From NCBI GenBank assembly GCA_002154655.1, contig NGUZ01000001.1, positions 1 through 64,000 on the forward strand: 64,000 nt of DNA, in the 5' to 3' direction. The notes beneath the pieces were generated by a model, which saw nothing but the letters and a program-made list of their open reading frames with translations, had not been told where the DNA came from and did not search any database. The position numbers and the translations under genes were made by a program. Origin of the DNA: Corynebacterium kefirresidentii (GTDB lineage: Bacteria; Actinomycetota; Actinomycetes; Mycobacteriales; Mycobacteriaceae). This document shows positions 60,053 through 64,000 of the stretch, piece by piece; within the stretch, counting starts at the first letter, position 1, and each line of letters opens with the position of its first letter.

Positions 60053-61447
60053 ATGAAGCTCTACGCCGCCCCGCTCGATTTCCGCGCCATTGCCGCAGAA
60101 TTTTCGGTAGCCACCGATTTTCCGGCCGCGGTCACCCATCAGGCCGCTCGCGCGCAGGACCGCTATGCCGACTCACGCCGCGATGCCCGTGATATTCCCT
60201 TCGTGACCCTCGATCCGGCCGGTTCCATGGACTTGGATCAGGCGGTTTATGTGGAAAGGCGCGAGCGCGGATACCGCGTCTTTTATGCCATCGCAGACGT
60301 TGCCGCTTTTATCGAGCCCGGCAGCGAGCTGGAGCGCGAGTCCTTCCGCCGCGGCCAGACTATTTATCTTCCCGATGCACCAGCTCGCCTGCACCCGCCC
60401 GAGCTTTCCGAGGACCGTGCCTCACTGCTGCCTGAAACCGATAAACCGGCCGTGCTGTGGACCTTTGATCTAGATGACGCCGGTGAGGTGGAGTCTTTCC
60501 ACGTCGAGCGCGCGCTCATCTATTCCCAGGCCCGCCTAGACTATGAGGGCGCGCACGTGGACTTGGCGGCCGGTAACCTGCACCCGTCCATTGCATTGTT
60601 GCCGGAGGTCGGACGATTGCGCCAGGAGTCCTCCCTGCGCCGCGAGGCCATTTCCTTGCGCCTGCCCTCCCAGCGCGTAGTGGAAAATTCTGATGGCACT
60701 TTTGAGCTCATTATCGAGCCTCGTTATGAGGTCATGGACTATAACTCGGAGATCTCACTGCTTGCCGGCATGTGCGCGGGACGCCTTATGCAGCAAGCGG
60801 GCGTGGGTTTTCTGCGTACGTTGCCCGCCGCCGAACCGGAACACGAGGACCAATTTCGCGCCGAGGCCCAAGCCCTGGGCTTTGCGCTTGGCGATGCCCC
60901 CATTCCCCAGTTCCTCCTCACCGTCGACGCCGATTCCCCACGCGGCATGGCGGTCATGCGCGAGGCCCAAAGCCTCCTGCGAGGCGCCGATTATGCGTGG
61001 CTAGGAGAGCAGGAAGCGCAGGTGCATGCCGGGATAGGCGGCTACTATGCACACGTGACCGCGCCGCTGCGACGCCTTTCCGATAGGTTCGCCACCGAGG
61101 TTTGTCTAGCCCTATGCGGCGACTACGAGGTTCCCGGCTGGGTGGGGGAGCGCGCCACGGAGGTCATTGGCGCAATGCGCTCTACCTCGCAGCTTGCCTC
61201 CCAAGTGGATAGGGCCTGCCTCAACCTCACCGAGGCCACCGTGCTGCGCCCTTGGCTCGGCACCAATTTCCCGGCCATCGTTGTCAGCGGCGATGCGAAG
61301 CGGGACAAAGCTCGGATTTTTGTGCCGGAGCCACCAGTCTTCGCCCACTCTGTAGGCGCGCCAGAAACCGGCAGCGAAACCACCGTCTCGCTGGTGACAG
61401 CGGATACCGATTCGCGCGAGGTACTCTTTGCGTGGCCTGCTGACTAG
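60053..61447 (+). CDS. RNB-domain ribonuclease (RNase II/R-like)
   Basis: Likely 3'-5' exoribonuclease, 464 residues. The RNB catalytic segment is PFVTLDPAGSMDLDQAVYVE with the metal-binding aspartates, followed by FYAIADVAAFIEPGS and later YAHVTAPLRRLSDRF. The N- and C-terminal OB/S1 RNA-binding domains of full-length RNase II and R are reduced, as in other actinobacterial short RNB proteins. I start it at ATG 60053; ATG 60041 is also possible, and the frame from 59978 lies inside rnpB. Its closeness to rnpB suggests shared transcription. The galactokinase-like gene converges on it. Confidence 0.85.
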   Translation: MKLYAAPLDFRAIAAEFSVATDFPAAVTHQAARAQDRYADSRRDARDIPFVTLDPAGSMDLDQAVYVERRERGYRVFYAIADVAAFIEPGSELERESFRRGQTIYLPDAPARLHPPELSEDRASLLPETDKPAVLWTFDLDDAGEVESFHVERALIYSQARLDYEGAHVDLAAGNLHPSIALLPEVGRLRQESSLRREAISLRLPSQRVVENSDGTFELIIEPRYEVMDYNSEISLLAGMCAGRLMQQAGVGFLRTLPAAEPEHEDQFRAEAQALGFALGDAPIPQFLLTVDADSPRGMAVMREAQSLLRGADYAWLGEQEAQVHAGIGGYYAHVTAPLRRLSDRFATEVCLALCGDYEVPGWVGERATEVIGAMRSTSQLASQVDRACLNLTEATVLRPWLGTNFPAIVVSGDAKRDKARIFVPEPPVFAHSVGAPETGSETTVSLVTADTDSREVLFAWPAD

Positions 61448-61459
61448 CTGGTGAGGCTA

Positions 61460-62734
61460 CTAGCTTTCGCCGCGTGCGGCCTCGCCCGGCTGTAATTCGA
61501 CTACGAGCAGGCCATCGTCTGCCAGGTCGGCCGCAAAATTATGCGCGCTTTTCGCCGGCACGTAGGCAATGACTGCGTTCGATGTACCCGCGTGCGCCGA
61601 ACGCCCCGCTACGGCACCGCGGACCGTGACTAGCTCGGCGAGTTTTTCTGCCGAGTCCAAGCCGTAGATATTGGCCAGGGAGGACTGTGATTGCAAAAGG
61701 ATGGGGAAGAGCTCCGCGCCGCGGTGCGAGCGCAGGAAGCGGGTGAACTTTTCTACCCGCTGGGTTTCTTCCTCATAAAAGGCCATCCACTCCGTAGCGG
61801 CGCTGATGCTCGGGTGGCCCTCCTCGCCGTAGACCTTGTGGACGGCCTTGAGCCAATCGAGGACGCGCTGTTGGGCGTCTGGAAGCAAGCGCAGCGAATC
61901 GGTGCCAAAAGAATGGCAGGCATCATCAATAAAGCGCTGCCGCTGGCGGATATCGGCGATGGCCTTTTCTTCCTGCGCGGAAAAATCTTCCGGCACCGCC
62001 ACCGCGAAGGCAGCTATCTCGCGACCTACAAGGTGCGGGGCGTGGGTGACAGATCCGTCGGCGTAATCCATAATGCATACGCCCTCACCCGTGCTGCGCA
62101 GAGCCGCGCTATGGCGGGCACGCAAAGGCGGCCGCGCACCAAAGGTAGTAACGGCCTGGGTGCATACATCTGCCACCCGGGCCCTTAGCGGCGCATCCAG
62201 GTCCGCATCAGCCCCCATGAGTGCCAGCGCTACCGCGACGTCCGCAGCGGCATCCGCACCCAAACCAGCACCTTCCGGAATGTCGGAGGCGATGGTGATA
62301 TCCGCGCCGGCTGTCTCACGAGAGAGCAACTGGCGGTTAATCATCGTGTGGACAATGCCACCCACGCGGGCAGCCAGCCCTCCCTCCGGAGCCGGCGGAA
62401 TGATTGGCTGGCCCTCTGCATCCGTGGTGGGTTGTTGCGCTGTTGCCAGCTCTGCGAGCGCTTGCAGGCTTATCGAATCATGGGCAGACTCACCTTCTGC
62501 CGGGTGGAAATGTACCGCTACCACCCCATCGGTGCGCGAGCTTACTGCCGCAGCGGCACGTAGCTTGTCCACGCACATGGCAACAATGCCGCCGAAGTGG
62601 TCAATATGTTCACCAATAAGGGACCACGTTGCCGGCGCGCTAGCGGTATGCGTTGGAGCGCTGCCCGTGAGATCAGTATGTGCTTGGGCGGCGCGCTCGG
62701 CTACAGGCTCTGCAGGCGTTGACCACAGTGGCAT
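61460..62734 (-). CDS. GHMP-family kinase, galactokinase-like with altered motifs
   Basis: A 424-residue GHMP-fold protein closest to galactokinase. The sugar-binding motif is SLIGEHIDHFGG (usual G-R-V-N-L-I-G-E-H-x-D-Y-x-G-G), but the preceding arginine region reads APATWSL. The ATP-binding motif is EGAGLGADAAADVAVAL, where the family has P-x-G-x-G-L-S-S-S-A-A; the phosphate-contacting serines are gone. Motif 3 lies near RSAHAGTSNAVIAYV. I start it at ATG 62734 (AAAGGAG upstream). With these changes it may be inactive on galactose, act on another sugar or be a regulator. No Leloir pathway genes are next to it. Confidence 0.7.
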   Translation of the reverse strand: MPLWSTPAEPVAERAAQAHTDLTGSAPTHTASAPATWSLIGEHIDHFGGIVAMCVDKLRAAAAVSSRTDGVVAVHFHPAEGESAHDSISLQALAELATAQQPTTDAEGQPIIPPAPEGGLAARVGGIVHTMINRQLLSRETAGADITIASDIPEGAGLGADAAADVAVALALMGADADLDAPLRARVADVCTQAVTTFGARPPLRARHSAALRSTGEGVCIMDYADGSVTHAPHLVGREIAAFAVAVPEDFSAQEEKAIADIRQRQRFIDDACHSFGTDSLRLLPDAQQRVLDWLKAVHKVYGEEGHPSISAATEWMAFYEEETQRVEKFTRFLRSHRGAELFPILLQSQSSLANIYGLDSAEKLAELVTVRGAVAGRSAHAGTSNAVIAYVPAKSAHNFAADLADDGLLVVELQPGEAARGES

Positions 62735-62993
62735 GGGTGCTAAAGCTCCTTTTCCAGGTTCTGGGACCAGTAGTCTTCGTTGCCACTCGCACGCGGCGGT
62801 GCGCTTAAAGCAACGAATGCCCGCCACCTTTTGGTGCGGCGGCGGGGAATACGACATGGAATCGTATAAAAGAAATGTGCTGCCCCACATTCTAGCGGGC
62901 ATCGCTTAGACGGCGTGGGTAGTGTGGACACAAACCATACCAGCGGCAGCGATCAGCCGGTGCCGCTGGCGCTACGACTGAGAGGATAGTTTT

Positions 62994-63182
62994 ATGAGCG
63001 ATGCAGACCAGAAGTGGTTCTTCGATCCATCCACCAAGGAAGTCAGCCAAGGCAAGACCTCTGGCTGGGAAAACCGAATGGGCCCGTACGACACCCGTGA
63101 AGAAGCAGAAAACGCTATCGAGATTGCCCACGCCCGCAACGATGCGGCAGATGCCGCAGACAAAGAAGATGACTGGAAGTAA
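62994..63182 (+). CDS. Small conserved corynebacterial protein
   Basis: A 62-residue acidic protein with the motif KWFFDPSTKEVSQGKTSGWE followed by NRMGPYDTREEAENAIEIA. The pattern, W-F-x-D/N-x-x-T-x-E-V-x-Q-G and G-P-Y-D-T-R-E-E-A, recurs in a short protein family common in actinobacteria; it is like a minimal SPOR-type fold but the function is not known. GAGAGG stands about 10 bases ahead of the ATG. Confidence 0.75.
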   Translation: MSDADQKWFFDPSTKEVSQGKTSGWENRMGPYDTREEAENAIEIAHARNDAADAADKEDDWK

Positions 63183-63215
63183 ATAACCTCCAGCCATCTT
63201 TTTCTACGCCGTGTT

Positions 63216-63236
63216 TCCCGGTAACTGCCCGGGAAG
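63216..63236. terminator. Hairpin between convergent genes
   Basis: TTCCCGG and CCGGGAA pair around a seven-base loop between the convergent stops at 63182 and 63242. T-rich sequence lies on the left (TTTTTCT), favouring termination of the minus-strand gene. Confidence 0.5.
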
Positions 63237-63241
63237 CGCGG

Positions 63242-64000
63242 CTACTTTAGTTTCTTACGCAGCGGCTTAAACGCCGCCTTGATGTCTTTGAAAGACTCGG
63301 CGTAATCATCCAGCGCCTTCAGCCCGATGGTGCGCTCGCGTTGATAGAGCAGGCCATAGCCAAAGGTATTTTCCCCACGGCGGCGAGCGGAATCTGCCAG
63401 TTCGAGCAGCTTATCACGCGAGGTCACGGAATCTTGGAAATCACCGAGCACCGACTGCATCTGCTTGCAGGCCTTATAGAGACGCTTGGTCTTAAGGTTG
63501 GTGGCAGAACCAGCTGCTTCTGCTGCATAACGCAGCTTCTTTGCAGCCTTACGCATATCGTGGAAATAGTCCTCGCGCTCGTGCAGGGACAGCTCCGGGT
63601 TATCCCAATTCTCTACGGCCTTCTTATGGCGCTTGACCAGCTTGTTATAGGCCTTTTCAAGGTGCTGCGCCATCACAGTGTCCATGTCCGCGGACTTGTC
63701 CTTGGACTTCTTTTCTGGCTTCTTTTTGGCCTTCTCTGCAGCAGCCGCGTTATCCTCGCGGGACTCAGAAGAAGCAGCGCCTTCCTCCGTAGAGGACTGT
63801 TCTTCCGTCTGCTCCGCATCATCATTTACCGGAGCGGATTCCTGTTGCTTATCGGCCGTTGGCGGATCCGCGAGCAAGCGGTCGAGCGACTCTAGCAGCT
63901 CGAGGTAACGCTCGGAATCAAGGGCGGCGATAACGCGACGGTGTGCACGGCGGTAGGCGGTGCCCATATCCTGCGCAATGTGCTCGCGGGTGGAATCATC
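63242..64000 (-). CDS. CHAD-domain protein (5' end outside the window)
   Basis: The C-terminal 253 codons of a CHAD-domain protein; the frame stays open through the right edge of the window (DDSTREHIAQDMGTAYRRAH), so the start and perhaps an N-terminal CYTH domain lie beyond it. CHAD domains are helical, rich in conserved His and basic residues, and bind polyphosphate: here HKKAVENWDNPELSLHERED, then FHDMRKAAKKLRYAAEAAGS and KQMQSVLGDFQDSVTSRDKL. An acidic, low-complexity insert of about 65 residues (EEQSSTEEGAASSESRED) splits the domain, which is unusual. A role at polyphosphate granules is likely. Confidence 0.85.
   Translation of the reverse strand, partial: DDSTREHIAQDMGTAYRRAHRRVIAALDSERYLELLESLDRLLADPPTADKQQESAPVNDDAEQTEEQSSTEEGAASSESREDNAAAAEKAKKKPEKKSKDKSADMDTVMAQHLEKAYNKLVKRHKKAVENWDNPELSLHEREDYFHDMRKAAKKLRYAAEAAGSATNLKTKRLYKACKQMQSVLGDFQDSVTSRDKLLELADSARRRGENTFGYGLLYQRERTIGLKALDDYAESFKDIKAAFKPLRKKLK

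Noticed and set aside
62994..63186. Second overlapping plus-strand frame beginning at 63001
   Set aside because: It is the +1 frame of the small conserved protein and has no ribosome site of its own.

Overview
The window comes from an actinobacterium of the genus Corynebacterium; I cannot fix the species. The evidence is gene content and order: aceE encoding homodimeric pyruvate dehydrogenase E1 followed by a DUF3052 gene, a run of LMW phosphatase / Nif3 / zinc-ribbon coiled-coil / RNase HI-phosphatase fusion / rnpB, an MscCG-like MscS channel with a fourth membrane segment, SURF1, a paired ohr-ohrR locus, and many starts that look leaderless. The housekeeping part (about 36-64 kb) is GC-rich, while several segments to the left are clearly more AT-rich and look acquired.

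Layout. 0-0.6 kb: two small genes, one an excisionase-like HTH, beside tRNA-Asn (939-1011). 1.2-13.2 kb: an AT-rich surface-polysaccharide cluster with at least three GT4 glycosyltransferases, another GT-B-like protein with a coiled-coil tail, two unrecognised proteins, an ABC-2 permease plus ATPase exporter, and, on the other strand, an alpha/beta hydrolase and a UDP-ManNAc/UDP-glucose dehydrogenase. 13.2-19.3 kb: a decaying accessory region with an EcsC-like gene, two duplicated small membrane-protein genes, fragments of IS256- and IS3-family transposases, a CPBP-protease-like pseudogene and one clear plus one doubtful galU remnant. 19.35-22.0 kb: a large stand-alone SMC/Rad50-like ATPase with a CxxC hook.

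22.0-32.1 kb: a seven-gene catabolic unit on the minus strand (class III aminotransferase, Baeyer-Villiger-type monooxygenase, HSL-type esterase, YkvI-like transporter, zinc alcohol dehydrogenase, NCS2-like permease, small protein) with a divergent PucR-type regulator. Together these could take an amine to a ketone, to an ester or lactone, to an alcohol and an acid, and on to an aldehyde. 32.1-35.6 kb: an insertion carrying an 834-residue helicase with a C-terminal PD-(D/E)XK-like nuclease signature. It is bordered on the left by a truncated copy of the 3' end of ohr and an IS-end palindrome, and on the right by a second CPBP remnant and the intact ohr.

35.6-64 kb: two ohr genes and divergent ohrR; lipoproteins, one of which runs into a ulaA remnant; tRNA-CAT; a TRIC-type channel; a frameshifted lipoprotein; an MscCG-like channel; an ene-reductase; PhoD; two secreted or serine hydrolases; an ACP-HAD operon divergent from an alpha/beta hydrolase; aceE; DUF3052; tRNA-Val; SURF1 and LMW phosphatase; Nif3, zinc ribbon and RNase H/phosphatase; rnpB; an RNB protein; an unusual galactokinase-like GHMP protein; a small conserved protein; and the 3' part of a CHAD-domain gene.

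The two best candidates for undescribed biology are the stand-alone ATPase (19.35-22.0 kb) and the helicase-nuclease (32.4-34.9 kb). Both look like single-gene defence modules, but that role is inferred from architecture and setting and is not shown by the sequence.
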